DNA from: Candidatus Bathyarchaeota archaeon | GTDB lineage: Archaea > Thermoproteota > Bathyarchaeia > Bathyarchaeales > SOJC01 | DNA length: 64,000 nt | Direction of reading: 5' to 3' | Assembly (NCBI GenBank): GCA_023131225.1 | Contig: JAGLZW010000020.1 | Coordinates: 1 to 64,000, forward strand | In this document: positions 24,279 through 32,547 of the stretch, in pieces | Layout: the number at the start of each line of letters is the position of its first letter | Numbering within the stretch: the stretch's first letter is position 1 | Made by a program: the position numbers and the translations under genes | Notes under the pieces: generated by a model | Database searches by the model: none | Seen by the model: only the letters and a program-made list of their open reading frames with translations | What the model was told of the DNA's origin: nothing

Positions 24279-24455
24279 ATGACGGATTCAAAATTCGAGG
24301 ATGTTGGCACGTTGACGTTGTCTAGTTCTGGAAAATCCTGCAAGCTTTCGTATCTCGGCTTTATCACGTGCTTTGTTTCTTTGAAGGATTTGAAGCTTGT
24401 GCTTGAGGGGAAGGCGAAGACCGCGCCGATTTGGAAAGTGAAAAGGAGAGAGTAA
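24279..24455 (+). CDS. Small hypothetical protein (58 aa, element gene)
   Basis: MTDSKFEDVGTLTLSSSGKS, then a beta-rich middle SYLGFITCFVSLKDLKLVLE and end APIWKVKRRE. The pattern of two beta strands followed by V-S-L-K-D-L-x-x-V-L-x-G and a basic end resembles small beta-barrel regulators in archaeal mobile elements, but I cannot assign it. It starts one base after the previous stop and ends three bases before the next start. Confidence 0.65.
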   Translation: MTDSKFEDVGTLTLSSSGKSCKLSYLGFITCFVSLKDLKLVLEGKAKTAPIWKVKRRE

Positions 24456-24458
24456 AAA

Positions 24459-24674
24459 ATGGCAGATCCGAAACCCGCGCTAGCGTTGCTCGTTATTCTA
24501 GGCTTAGTCTCTCTCTTCTGCTGGGTTGCGCTGCCTTCAGTGATGAGAAGCGCCACAGTGATTCATGGTAACGTAGCGTTTCAAATATCTACTTATGTCT
24601 TGTTTGCTGTTCCCCTGGTGCTAGCTGGCTTGGTTGGTTTTATTCTGTTCTTGAAGAGTAGGGGATCAGATTGA
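24459..24674 (+). CDS. Two-helix membrane protein (71 aa, element gene)
   Basis: Two hydrophobic helices (about residues 8-27 and 45-65) with a short polar loop and a basic end. It follows a GGAGAG Shine-Dalgarno sequence and overlaps the next gene by four bases. Small two-helix proteins of this kind can be holin-like or virion membrane proteins; no specific evidence for either. Confidence 0.65.
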   Translation: MADPKPALALLVILGLVSLFCWVALPSVMRSATVIHGNVAFQISTYVLFAVPLVLAGLVGFILFLKSRGSD

Positions 24675-25051
24675 GGGCTAGATTAAAAGAGGCAGATGTT
24701 CAATTTATCCTAAACTTGTTGCATAAGGAGAAGGAAAGACATGACGTTGAAATGGAAGACCTGCAACATGAAATCGACCTCTTGGAAGTGTGGGTTAAGA
24801 AGTGGAGGTGGAAATTGATTAACTACTCGTATTTCGAGTTTAGAGACGGGTTCAAATATATGAAGTCTCGCCTTTCTTTTTTGAAAAGTCAACAACACTT
24901 CGTAAAGATGTTCAGATACTCACGTGTTTTGCACTATCTAACCAGAAGGTATGAATCCATGTTGCGGGGCAAGGCTGGCCGACCGTTGGGCGTGTCTAGT
25001 TGGGGTTATTCTGACCTTAAGGCAGTTCTTGAAGAAGGAAAGCGCCCATAA
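24671..25051 (+). CDS. Coiled-coil hypothetical protein (element gene)
   Basis: A 126-residue, highly charged helical protein that begins with TTG inside the TGA of the previous gene. Residues about 15-50 form a coiled coil (HKEKERHDVEMEDLQHEIDL), followed by further aromatic-rich helices. No family recognised. It closes the compact run that starts at 22553. Confidence 0.65.
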   Translation: MRARLKEADVQFILNLLHKEKERHDVEMEDLQHEIDLLEVWVKKWRWKLINYSYFEFRDGFKYMKSRLSFLKSQQHFVKMFRYSRVLHYLTRRYESMLRGKAGRPLGVSSWGYSDLKAVLEEGKRP

Positions 25052-25248
25052 ACGTTGAACTTGTCACAATCGCGTATATACACATTAATTGATAGTATCT
25101 CTATTCTAGAGAGAAAAAGGCTTTCTTTTGAATTGAAAGCTTGTAAAACATGGTTATTTAAGAGTAGAAGCATAAACTTAAATTGATTCCATAACAACGT
25201 AGTAAAGTATTACGGCAAATGTGAAATGATTGGAAAGAAGCGGATAGA

Positions 25249-26115
25249 ATGCCAAAAATCTGGAAGCGTTGTTTTGTAATTATGCCTTTTTCTCAAACCA
25301 GCAAAGAGCACACAGAGGAATATTGGACAAGGCATTTCAAATCATTCTTGAAGCCTCTTATCGAAGAAAGTCGAGAGGTTAAAGCATACCGCTCGGAACC
25401 ATTACGAGGAGATGTTCTAAAACAAATAATCACCGAGCTTGTTATTTCTCCTATAGTTGTCGCAGATCTAACAGATAGAAACCCTAATGTTTTTTGGGAA
25501 CTTGGAGTTCGTCAAAGTTTCAAGCATGGCACAATTACAGTTGCCGAGATTGGCACAGAGATTCCATTTGATATGACTGTCAAGGGCGTTTTATTTTACT
25601 ATCCCAAAAATCACATAAAAAATGCAGAATTCTCTAAACGATTTAAGACAGCTGTCGGAGACTGTTTGTCTCATCCAGACACCCCAGACAGCCATGTCTT
25701 AGAGACTATTTCGGGCAGAGGAACACTGTATCAAATCTTAAGGCGAGGTGAAGCCTTACGGCGAGTGGAGGGATTGATTATTGAAACCGAGTGGAATGAG
25801 AGTGTGATAAATTCTCTTTATGAAGTCATCAAAGAAAAAGGAAGGATTCCAACATGGCGTCTACAATCATGTTCACTTGAATTGCTTATGACTCATCGCT
25901 ATCTTGAAGAAGATCCCATATTCTATAAATTCGCTCGAAAGTGGTATACTTGGATTTGCACGACGAATGAACAACTCACAGCGATAGAAGTCGCCGAAGA
26001 GTCTTCCAAAAAATGGTTGCAGAAAAGCCACACTAAAAAAAATCTCAAGGAACATTGCTCTACCTTCAAGAAAGAAGTCATTAAAATTCGTGAAAAGCTG
26101 GCCTCTTCATTTTAG
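25249..26115 (+). CDS. DRHyd/TIR-like nucleotide-processing protein, putative defence effector
   Basis: A 288-residue protein. The first 140 residues carry the landmarks of nucleoside 2-deoxyribosyltransferase-like / TIR-like (DRHyd) domains: CFVIMPFSQ, then YRSEPLRGDVLKQIITELV, then VVADLTDRNPNVFWELGVRQS with the conserved acidic residue in WELG. Proteins with this fold hydrolyse nucleotides or NAD and often act in antiviral systems. The C-terminal half (about 150-288) is helical and has no recognised domain; it may be a sensor. It stands alone between the compact viral-like genes and the recombinase, the usual place for cargo. Confidence 0.8.
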   Translation: MPKIWKRCFVIMPFSQTSKEHTEEYWTRHFKSFLKPLIEESREVKAYRSEPLRGDVLKQIITELVISPIVVADLTDRNPNVFWELGVRQSFKHGTITVAEIGTEIPFDMTVKGVLFYYPKNHIKNAEFSKRFKTAVGDCLSHPDTPDSHVLETISGRGTLYQILRRGEALRRVEGLIIETEWNESVINSLYEVIKEKGRIPTWRLQSCSLELLMTHRYLEEDPIFYKFARKWYTWICTTNEQLTAIEVAEESSKKWLQKSHTKKNLKEHCSTFKKEVIKIREKLASSF

Positions 26116-26247
26116 ATTAGGATCGGCCCATTGATTACCAATTCATGTGTGCATGTAGTCTCGTCATTGAGTCTCAACATAATCTTAAATGAAGTCTTTG
26201 CAGTATAATATTTTGAGCCTAGTAAGGCTAGGCTAACTGGTGAAAAG

Positions 26248-27039
26248 ATGCAAAGCCTGACGGAACAACATGGAAACAAAGGGAAAGAAGGTTATTGGAA
26301 TGACAGAAGTTTTCATAGGCGTTCTATAGAAGATTTGGAAGTGCGAAGTTTCTGTGGCATGCAAATATTCTATGACATGATAGAAGCTGCAGACAATAAG
26401 GATCGCTATAGCCCATACGAATATCCGTATTGCAGTGAAAGAGATAAGGCTCTCTTGTCTTGTCTCTTTGAAACTGGAGGCCGAGAACTAGAGGTTGCTA
26501 TGCTACGCAAAGAAATGTTTGACGTAGATGAAGAGTTCGTAATTGTCAGAGACATGCCATTGGTTAAACGCTACAAAAGAACAAAGCTAACCGACAAAGC
26601 CACTGGAGAAGTCATTGTAGTTACTAAGTCGATAAAAGATTTCAGAACCCTTACCTTCAAACGTGATGAACCTCTAGCTGAATTTGTAGTCCAATGGATA
26701 GATCAAGCAGAAGATTACTTATTCCCCTCAAGACGCAACGGCAAATTTCCACACTTACACCCGACAAGAATCTATCAAATCATAGACGATCTAAGCCTAG
26801 TAGCAGGACACAACCAGCAAATCATAGATAGAGAAGGCAACTTGATAATGCGGAACGGTGAACCAATAACTAGAGGCGCTATGTGGCCACATAGAATTAG
26901 AAGCGAAAGAGCAAGCTATCTGGGATCAGTGCTAAAGTGGAATCTAGAGAAGATTATGCGGTTCTTCGGTTGGAAAACTACAGAGATAGCCATGCGATAC
27001 GCACACAAATCTGTCGAAGATATGAAAACGTGGTTTTAG
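26248..27039 (+). CDS. Tyrosine recombinase (integrase) of the integrated element
   Basis: A 263-residue protein with catalytic residues in the expected order: Arg79 in TGGRELEVAML, His215-x-x-Arg218 in WPHRIRSERASYL, Trp242 in FFGWKTTEIA, and Tyr251 in MRYAH. A basic strand with Lys lies between Arg79 and His215. The N-terminal DNA-binding part is short. It is intact, not split by the attachment site as in SSV1-type integration. It lies 70 bases from the right repeat, as expected for the enzyme that made the insertion. Confidence 0.89.
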   Translation: MQSLTEQHGNKGKEGYWNDRSFHRRSIEDLEVRSFCGMQIFYDMIEAADNKDRYSPYEYPYCSERDKALLSCLFETGGRELEVAMLRKEMFDVDEEFVIVRDMPLVKRYKRTKLTDKATGEVIVVTKSIKDFRTLTFKRDEPLAEFVVQWIDQAEDYLFPSRRNGKFPHLHPTRIYQIIDDLSLVAGHNQQIIDREGNLIMRNGEPITRGAMWPHRIRSERASYLGSVLKWNLEKIMRFFGWKTTEIAMRYAHKSVEDMKTWF

Positions 27040-27108
27040 AATATGTGGCCGTCAATGTCTCAAAACTTTCTTTCGTTTAAGAGTAGATACGAAGTATGGA
27101 AAATGAGG

Positions 27109-27143
27109 AATAGTTGACTAGTTTTTAAGTAGCTACTCTTAAA
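27109..27143 (+). repeat. Right attachment repeat of the integrated element
   Basis: 35 bases identical to 18880-18914. It lies 38-72 bases before the start of the ECF ATPase gene, and its TTTTTAAG could serve as that operon's TATA box, so integration would restore the promoter. A near copy of the inverted core, TTTAAGAGTAGATAC, is found just inside at 27076-27090. Confidence 0.88.
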
Positions 27144-27180
27144 TGAAAGAGAGTTTCGCAGTTATGGTGAGCGACCTAGG

Positions 27181-28029
27181 TTGGCAGTCATCAAAGCTAA
27201 GGGCTTAACGTACACTTATCCGAACGCCACAAAACCTGCTATTCAAGAAATCTCCCTGAAAATAGAAAAAGGCGAGTTCGTCATCTTAACAGGCCCAAGC
27301 GGATGTGGAAAAACCACTCTATGCCGATGCCTTAACGGTTTGATTCCACACTTCTACCAAGGAGATCTAAAAGGCGAAATTCAAGTCGTCGGCCTAGACG
27401 TAGCAGACACTCCAATTCACAAACTTGCCTCTCACGTTGGACTTGTATTTCAGAATCCAGAAAATCAATTGTTCGCTTTATCTGTTGAAAAAGACGTTGC
27501 GTTCGGGCTAGAAAACCTTGGCGTCCCAAGAGAAAAAATGCGCAAACAGGTGGATTGGGCCCTGGAGACTGCTGGCATCTATGACCTGCGAGAAAGAGCA
27601 CCACACGAGCTTTCTGGAGGACAACAGCAACGAGTAACCATTGCAAGCATCATAGCAATGCACCCAGAAATTATGGTGCTGGACGAACCAACCTCCTTTC
27701 TAGACCCTCTTGGCGCCCAAAAAATCTTCAAAGTCATAGATGAACTAAACAAGTCTTTAGGTATGACGGTAATCTTGGTTGAGCACCGATTAGATTTGGC
27801 GGCAAGATACGCCAACCACGTTATTGTAATGGATAAAGGAGAAATTGTCTTAGACGGCGACCCCAGAACGGTTTTAAACTCTCAAAAAGCTCGTTTACTA
27901 GGGGTTGGAATACCGAAAGCAACAAGACTATATCAAATTCTTAAAGAAGAAAACGGACTGAGCACAGAAAAAGTGCCCGTGACAGCAGACGAAATCGCAG
28001 TGCTCTTGCGGGAGGTTTTGAAAACGTGA
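27181..28029 (+). CDS. ECF transporter ATP-binding subunit A1
   Basis: A 282-residue ABC ATPase starting with TTG: Walker A GPSGCGKTT near residue 39, Q loop FQNPENQLF near 90, signature LSGGQQQR near 147, Walker B IMVLDEPTSF near 165 and H-loop VEHR near 203. The NPENQLF Q-loop is typical of energy-coupling-factor ATPases for vitamins and metals. It overlaps the second ATPase by four bases; the operon A1-A2-T has no S component beside it. Confidence 0.9.
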   Translation: MAVIKAKGLTYTYPNATKPAIQEISLKIEKGEFVILTGPSGCGKTTLCRCLNGLIPHFYQGDLKGEIQVVGLDVADTPIHKLASHVGLVFQNPENQLFALSVEKDVAFGLENLGVPREKMRKQVDWALETAGIYDLRERAPHELSGGQQQRVTIASIIAMHPEIMVLDEPTSFLDPLGAQKIFKVIDELNKSLGMTVILVEHRLDLAARYANHVIVMDKGEIVLDGDPRTVLNSQKARLLGVGIPKATRLYQILKEENGLSTEKVPVTADEIAVLLREVLKT

Positions 28030-28844
28030 TAGAAGTCGAAGATATTCACTTCACTTATCCAATAGGCATCGAAGCGCTAAAAGGCGTCTCTCTAACAATC
28101 AAAGACGGCGAATTCATAGCCATAATGGGTCAAAACGGCGCTGGAAAAACAACATTAATAAAACATTTTAATGGGCTGCTGAAACCGACAAAGGGAGAAG
28201 TCTTAGTTGACGGTGTAAACACAAAAAACACAAGTGTAGCTAAGCTCGCTAGAAACGTGGGATTCGTCTTTCAAAATCCTGACAATCAACTTTTCTGCGA
28301 AACGGTGGAGGAAGAAGTTGCTTTCGCCCTCAAAAATTTTGGCTTCAAAGAAACTACATGGAAAAAGAGAGTAACGTGGGCTCTAAACCTGCTAGGGCTA
28401 ACAGAATATCGGAAAACTTCGCCTTTCATGCTAAGCGGAGGTGAAAGAAAACGCGTTGCTTTAGCGTCGGTACTTGCGTGGAACCCGAAAGTTGTGGTAA
28501 TGGATGAACCTACAATAGGACAAGACTACCAGCAGAAAGAAATACTTCGCCAATTCATAATCCAATTGAACACCCAAGGAAAAACCGTTGTAGTAGTTAC
28601 TCATGATGTAGAGTTTGTGGCAGAATGTAACCCCCGTGTTATACTAATGTCTGAAGGAAAAATTGTCGCAGACGGTGTCGGGAACAAAGTACTCACAGAT
28701 GTTGACCGTTTAACTCAAGCTTCCATAGTGCCACCGCAAATAACTCAAATTTTTATGCAATTAGCAGATTTTGGACTACCAGTTGACATAATTGACATTT
28801 ACGAGGCACGAGAAATTTTACTTAAACGGTTGGGTAAAAAATGA
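28026..28844 (+). CDS. ECF transporter ATP-binding subunit A2
   Basis: A 272-residue ABC ATPase: Walker A GQNGAGKTT near residue 35, Q loop FQNPDNQLF near 85, signature LSGGERKR near 138, Walker B VVVMDEPTIG near 156 and H-loop VTHD near 192. It should form a heterodimer with A1 beneath the T subunit. It overlaps both neighbours by four bases. Confidence 0.9.
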   Translation: MIEVEDIHFTYPIGIEALKGVSLTIKDGEFIAIMGQNGAGKTTLIKHFNGLLKPTKGEVLVDGVNTKNTSVAKLARNVGFVFQNPDNQLFCETVEEEVAFALKNFGFKETTWKKRVTWALNLLGLTEYRKTSPFMLSGGERKRVALASVLAWNPKVVVMDEPTIGQDYQQKEILRQFIIQLNTQGKTVVVVTHDVEFVAECNPRVILMSEGKIVADGVGNKVLTDVDRLTQASIVPPQITQIFMQLADFGLPVDIIDIYEAREILLKRLGKK

Positions 28845-29629
28845 GCGTTTTTGATGGCTTAAGGTTTAGAAGAGTTTCGTCACCCATCCACATGCTGGAT
28901 CCGCGAATCAAGTTTCTCTATGTTTGCTCAATTTTCGTAGTTGCCATAATTTTCTGGGAGTTGCTCCCACTGATCATCTTGTTTCTGATGCAGATTCCAT
29001 TTGTTCTTTTGGCACGTGTTCAGAAAGAATGGGTACGGTCTCTCAGAGGAGCAGCATTTCTAGCTGCGATTATTTTCAGTACAAACCTCATTTTCAGATT
29101 TATATATGCAAACTACACGTTAATGGTTCACGATGTTGAATATGCTTCAGCGATGATGTTGCGCTTCGTGGTGCTTATCGAGTCTTTCTCAATATTCTTT
29201 TTAACTACCTCACCAGACCATTTGGGCTTGGCTTTAGAACAAAGCCGCGTTCCATACGAGTTCTGTTTCGCTTTCACCACCGCTGTACGGTTCGTTCCGG
29301 TCTTAGCTGATGAGGCCCAAACGATTATGGATGCTCAGAAGTCGAGGGGACTAGAGCTTGAGAAGGGCAATTTTTTGAAGAGAGTACGAAACTACATTCC
29401 AATTCTCATCCCTCTAATCATCAGCGCCATCCGTAGAAGTCTCGAGCTTGCAGAAGCTATGGAATCAAGGGCTTGGGGTGCCATTGATAAACGTACTAAC
29501 CTGTACATTTTGAAAATAAGGAAAGCTGACTATTTGCTAATTCTAATTTCCATTTTTATACTGATTGCCGGTGTTTACATAAAGCTTTACGTGTTTGTAC
29601 CATCATTTTCCGACTTCTTAGGGCTGTAA
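28841..29629 (+). CDS. ECF transporter transmembrane subunit T
   Basis: A 262-residue membrane protein with about five helices and the EcfT coupling motifs: MLDPRIKFLY near residue 19 and the two A-R-G-type coupling motifs AQKSRGLELE near 166 and AMESRAWGA near 205. It joins the two ATPases to interchangeable S components. An S-like protein is encoded at 60755, but there is no direct link to this operon. Confidence 0.9.
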   Translation: MSVFDGLRFRRVSSPIHMLDPRIKFLYVCSIFVVAIIFWELLPLIILFLMQIPFVLLARVQKEWVRSLRGAAFLAAIIFSTNLIFRFIYANYTLMVHDVEYASAMMLRFVVLIESFSIFFLTTSPDHLGLALEQSRVPYEFCFAFTTAVRFVPVLADEAQTIMDAQKSRGLELEKGNFLKRVRNYIPILIPLIISAIRRSLELAEAMESRAWGAIDKRTNLYILKIRKADYLLILISIFILIAGVYIKLYVFVPSFSDFLGL

Positions 29630-29720
29630 AACTTCCGCGAAAAACTTGTACTGTTAAACTAAACGGTAACCACAAGATTTTTAAAAAGTAGGAAAGTATT
29701 GCCTCTTTCGGCGAAAAAGA

Positions 29721-30320
29721 TTGAAGATGCTTGAAGCCGCAGCCAAGGAAATCCTCGTCGGCGCACAAAAAGCCATAGCAGCACTGGATTCTGACCAAGT
29801 AGAAACGATGCTAAAGATGATAATCAAATCCCAAGACAAGAGAATCTTCATTGTAGGCATGGGCAGGAGCGGGTTTGTCGGCCGTTCCTTCGCGTTGCGC
29901 TTGATGAATCTAGGGTTTAATGTGTATTTCTTAGGCGAGACTATAACACCAGCAGCAGGAAAAAACGATTTAGTCATCGCCATCTCGGGAACTGGCATGA
30001 CGAAGATGGTGTTAATCGCAAGTACGGCTGCAAAGGATGTTGGTGCAAAGGTCATCGCTGTTACTACTTATGACAAGTCTTCTCTAGGAGACATCGCAGA
30101 CCACGTGGTTGTTCTTACAGGTCGAACAAAGATGGGCTGGCCCAGAGAAGAGAATTATCTTTCAAGACAGATCTTGGGCGAACGTGAACCCCTAAGTCCT
30201 CTCGGCAGTATCTTCGAAAATAACTGCATGATATTCCTTGACAGCTTTATTGTAGAGCTTATGTACCGTTTAAATAAGACCGAGGAAGAATTAAGGCAAA
30301 AACATGCAACAATAGAATAG
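29721..30320 (+). CDS. hxlB: 6-phospho-3-hexuloisomerase (SIS domain)
   Basis: A 199-residue SIS-domain protein. IFIVGMGRSGFVGRSFALRLMNLGF near residue 37, AISGTGMTKMV near 90 and VVLTGRTKMGWP near 130 are the features of hexuloisomerase PHI. PHI interconverts 3-hexulose 6-phosphate and fructose 6-phosphate in the ribulose monophosphate pathway, which archaea use to make pentoses and to fix or release formaldehyde. The usual partner Hps is not in this window, but a Fae domain is present at 45 kb. TTG start; ATG at 29727 is possible. Confidence 0.88.
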   Translation: MKMLEAAAKEILVGAQKAIAALDSDQVETMLKMIIKSQDKRIFIVGMGRSGFVGRSFALRLMNLGFNVYFLGETITPAAGKNDLVIAISGTGMTKMVLIASTAAKDVGAKVIAVTTYDKSSLGDIADHVVVLTGRTKMGWPREENYLSRQILGEREPLSPLGSIFENNCMIFLDSFIVELMYRLNKTEEELRQKHATIE

Positions 30321-30331
30321 AGGCAGATGCG

Positions 30332-30409
30332 ATGCGGGCTAAATGGAAAAAGAAACGAATGAAGCGGGAGAAGAGAAAGCGGGAGCGGCGAAGGAAGAGG
30401 TACAAATAG
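30332..30409 (+). CDS. rpl41e: Large ribosomal subunit protein eL41
   Basis: A 25-codon gene: MRAKWKKKRMKREKRKRERR and a basic end. The MRAKWKKKR start and near-total Arg/Lys content are diagnostic of eL41, the smallest ribosomal protein. It follows the hexuloisomerase by 11 bases, preceded by GAGGCAG as ribosome-binding site. Confidence 0.88.
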   Translation: MRAKWKKKRMKREKRKRERRRKRYK

Positions 30410-30424
30410 TCCTCAGTTTTCCGT

Positions 30425-32473
30425 TTAGCTATCAGCCAAGGAAACAAAATTTGCCTTTTCAAGATCACGTATAAATTTCAACACGTGTTCTGCACTTGTT
30501 TCACCGTACTCCGCTGAAACTGCCCTTGTAATCTTGTACACTGTACGTTTTCCGTCCATAAAATTTAAGATTTCATACGTTTTCTTTCTGAAGCCTTTGT
30601 CTTTCTTTCCAATCTCCTCATACCATTCGTACTCTTTCTCGCCCAACGCTTTCTTCAAAGCGTCTACATTGAGGGGGCCTTTGAACAATCGTTTTGGAGT
30701 TAAACTTTTTGCTTCTCTTGCTGCTTCGCTTTCTTTCAGCTGAGTAGGAAGAGTGATTTTTGCTATTTTCGTGGCATGGGCTAGGGTTTCTTTGAATCGT
30801 TCAATTTCAAGTTGGCTATAACGCTCTACGTCTTCCGTGTATTTCGCGATGATGTTTTCTAACTCTGGGCTACCTCCTAGCCTTTTCACCGAGTTTATTG
30901 CCTCTTTTTCCCGCCAAACTATATGCTCCACTTTATTCTTGAAGTTGAATGCTGTTTTGGCAAGTTCTTCTGCCAACTCGGCAGAGTCAAAGCTGTTCTT
31001 CTTCTGGAACAAAGTTGTAACAGCTTCTTCGGCTGCTTCCCGCAGTCTAGCCATCGCTCCCCACCTCGTTAGGTTTGCCATGAAAATTGCATCTCCAACA
31101 GTGGCGTTGGCAAGGGTTAGGGCTGCAACCGTAGCTATCCAGCCGACACGTTTTAAGCTGTTTTCACTAACTTTGTCAATTGAATCCATGCTTGAATGGT
31201 AGTAAAGGTCTGGCCACTGAAGCAGCATAATGCATGGAACAGCAAAGGTGGAGTCGTTGAATTCTGCATGGTCGCTTCCACCGCTGAAGGCGTTGATGGA
31301 GTATCGGAATGTGGATGCTGAGCCAAATGCTGTTTTCGGGTCAAACTCCTCTACAGAGCGTTCAAGGAGGCTGAAAACGTAGTCGTTAAGATACGATGGA
31401 TTAGAATCTGGAGTTTTGTCTAGGTTTAGAGTAGACTTGCAGAGCTCTTGATTTTGACCTACCATGTCAAGATTTATACCAGCTACTAACTTGGACGCTA
31501 AATCTTCATGGTGATATAGAAACGCGATTGTACCGAAAGTTTCCGGTACCCAAAGAAAGCGTATGGTTCTTGCTGGCCTCTCGATTTTGCCAGACTCTAT
31601 AAGCCTCTGTATGGTACGGGCGATTTCTAGAAGTAAGCCGCTGCCAGAGGCGTTGTCGTTTGCGCTTGGTTTTGGATGACAGAGGTGTGCAACTAGAAAG
31701 ATTTCTTCGTTTGGCTTTAAGTTGCCTTGTATTGTAGCTGTTACGACATCTAAGTTGCCGGGGAATAGTTTCGCGTCGACTTTAGCTTTCAGCATTATAG
31801 ATTTGTCGCCTTTGAGTAACGCTCGCAAGTGGTTTCCTTGTCGCTTGCTGAGGGAAAAACCGAAACTTACCTTGTCTAATTCTTCTTTTGTAGGCCAGAT
31901 GGATTGGTAGGCGTGGGCGTCAGGTATGTCAACGCTTTCCCGAACGTTTTCCATCTCATGCGTTATGGTGTCAGTTATGACCCCGGCGGCGCCATACTTG
32001 TAGACTGCTTGTTCATGAACCTTTTTTGCTCTACCAGTTGCCAAAACGAATTTGCCTCTTACGTCCTTTCCCTCATAATGTTTTGGTTTGGTTCCTTCGC
32101 CTACATCAATTAGCTCGGCTGTTATGCCTTGAGTTGGTGTGGCTTTGCTGTAAGCGTGGAGACATGTAGGCACATCTTCGTATCTGACAATGAGTTTCTT
32201 TTCAGGTTCAACCAAGTGTAGTTCGGCGCTTTTGACTTCCCATCCAATTGGAGAAGTCCATGTCCAATATTTTTTGGCGCCATCTGAGGTGAATTGTTCG
32301 ATTTTGGCATCTTTGAGACCGAGTCTGTGCAGTGTGTCTCTGACGTATTCGGCGGCTTTGTGGAACATTGTGGATGCTTGAATTCGGTGGAAACAGGTGA
32401 TTTGGATGACGTAAGACTTGGCAACTTCTCCGGAAAGTTCATCTTTCACTATCTTTTCAAACGTTACTTTCAT
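30425..32473 (-). CDS. M28-family aminopeptidase-like protein with C-terminal winged helix
   Basis: About 682 residues from the ATG at 32473, which has GAGGG six bases upstream. A PA-type insert (YGAAGVITDTITHE) is near residue 170; the zinc peptidase core shows HLCHPKPSANDNASGSGLL near 270, PETFGT near 310, LDMVGQN near 340 and GGSDHAEFND near 400, providing the usual His-Asp-Glu-Asp-His ligands. The last 60 residues form a helical winged-helix-like segment (KRTVYKITRAVSAEYGETSA). It resembles the DUF4910-type M28 proteins. No signal peptide, so cytosolic. The stop of eL41 converges on it. Confidence 0.86.
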   Translation of the reverse strand: MKVTFEKIVKDELSGEVAKSYVIQITCFHRIQASTMFHKAAEYVRDTLHRLGLKDAKIEQFTSDGAKKYWTWTSPIGWEVKSAELHLVEPEKKLIVRYEDVPTCLHAYSKATPTQGITAELIDVGEGTKPKHYEGKDVRGKFVLATGRAKKVHEQAVYKYGAAGVITDTITHEMENVRESVDIPDAHAYQSIWPTKEELDKVSFGFSLSKRQGNHLRALLKGDKSIMLKAKVDAKLFPGNLDVVTATIQGNLKPNEEIFLVAHLCHPKPSANDNASGSGLLLEIARTIQRLIESGKIERPARTIRFLWVPETFGTIAFLYHHEDLASKLVAGINLDMVGQNQELCKSTLNLDKTPDSNPSYLNDYVFSLLERSVEEFDPKTAFGSASTFRYSINAFSGGSDHAEFNDSTFAVPCIMLLQWPDLYYHSSMDSIDKVSENSLKRVGWIATVAALTLANATVGDAIFMANLTRWGAMARLREAAEEAVTTLFQKKNSFDSAELAEELAKTAFNFKNKVEHIVWREKEAINSVKRLGGSPELENIIAKYTEDVERYSQLEIERFKETLAHATKIAKITLPTQLKESEAAREAKSLTPKRLFKGPLNVDALKKALGEKEYEWYEEIGKKDKGFRKKTYEILNFMDGKRTVYKITRAVSAEYGETSAEHVLKFIRDLEKANFVSLADS

Positions 32474-32547
32474 GGAAAACCCTCTATTCCTCATCAACCA
32501 CTCTTGCGTGTTTAAGATTTTTGCAAAAGGAAAAGGGAAAAAAGCGG

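Larger units (their letters stand above)
18880..27143. mobile_element. Integrated element (putative provirus or integrative plasmid), 8.26 kb
   Basis: A perfect 35-bp direct repeat bounds this stretch (18880-18914 and 27109-27143). The last gene before the right repeat is a tyrosine recombinase. Between them are about sixteen genes, most of them short, closely packed and unlike chromosomal neighbours: two membrane proteins, a beta-sandwich protein, an acetyltransferase, zinc-ribbon and zinc-finger proteins, a winged-helix protein, tiny membrane and coiled-coil proteins and a DRHyd/TIR-like protein. No capsid, terminase or polymerase is recognisable, so virus versus plasmid is undecided. Confidence 0.87.
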
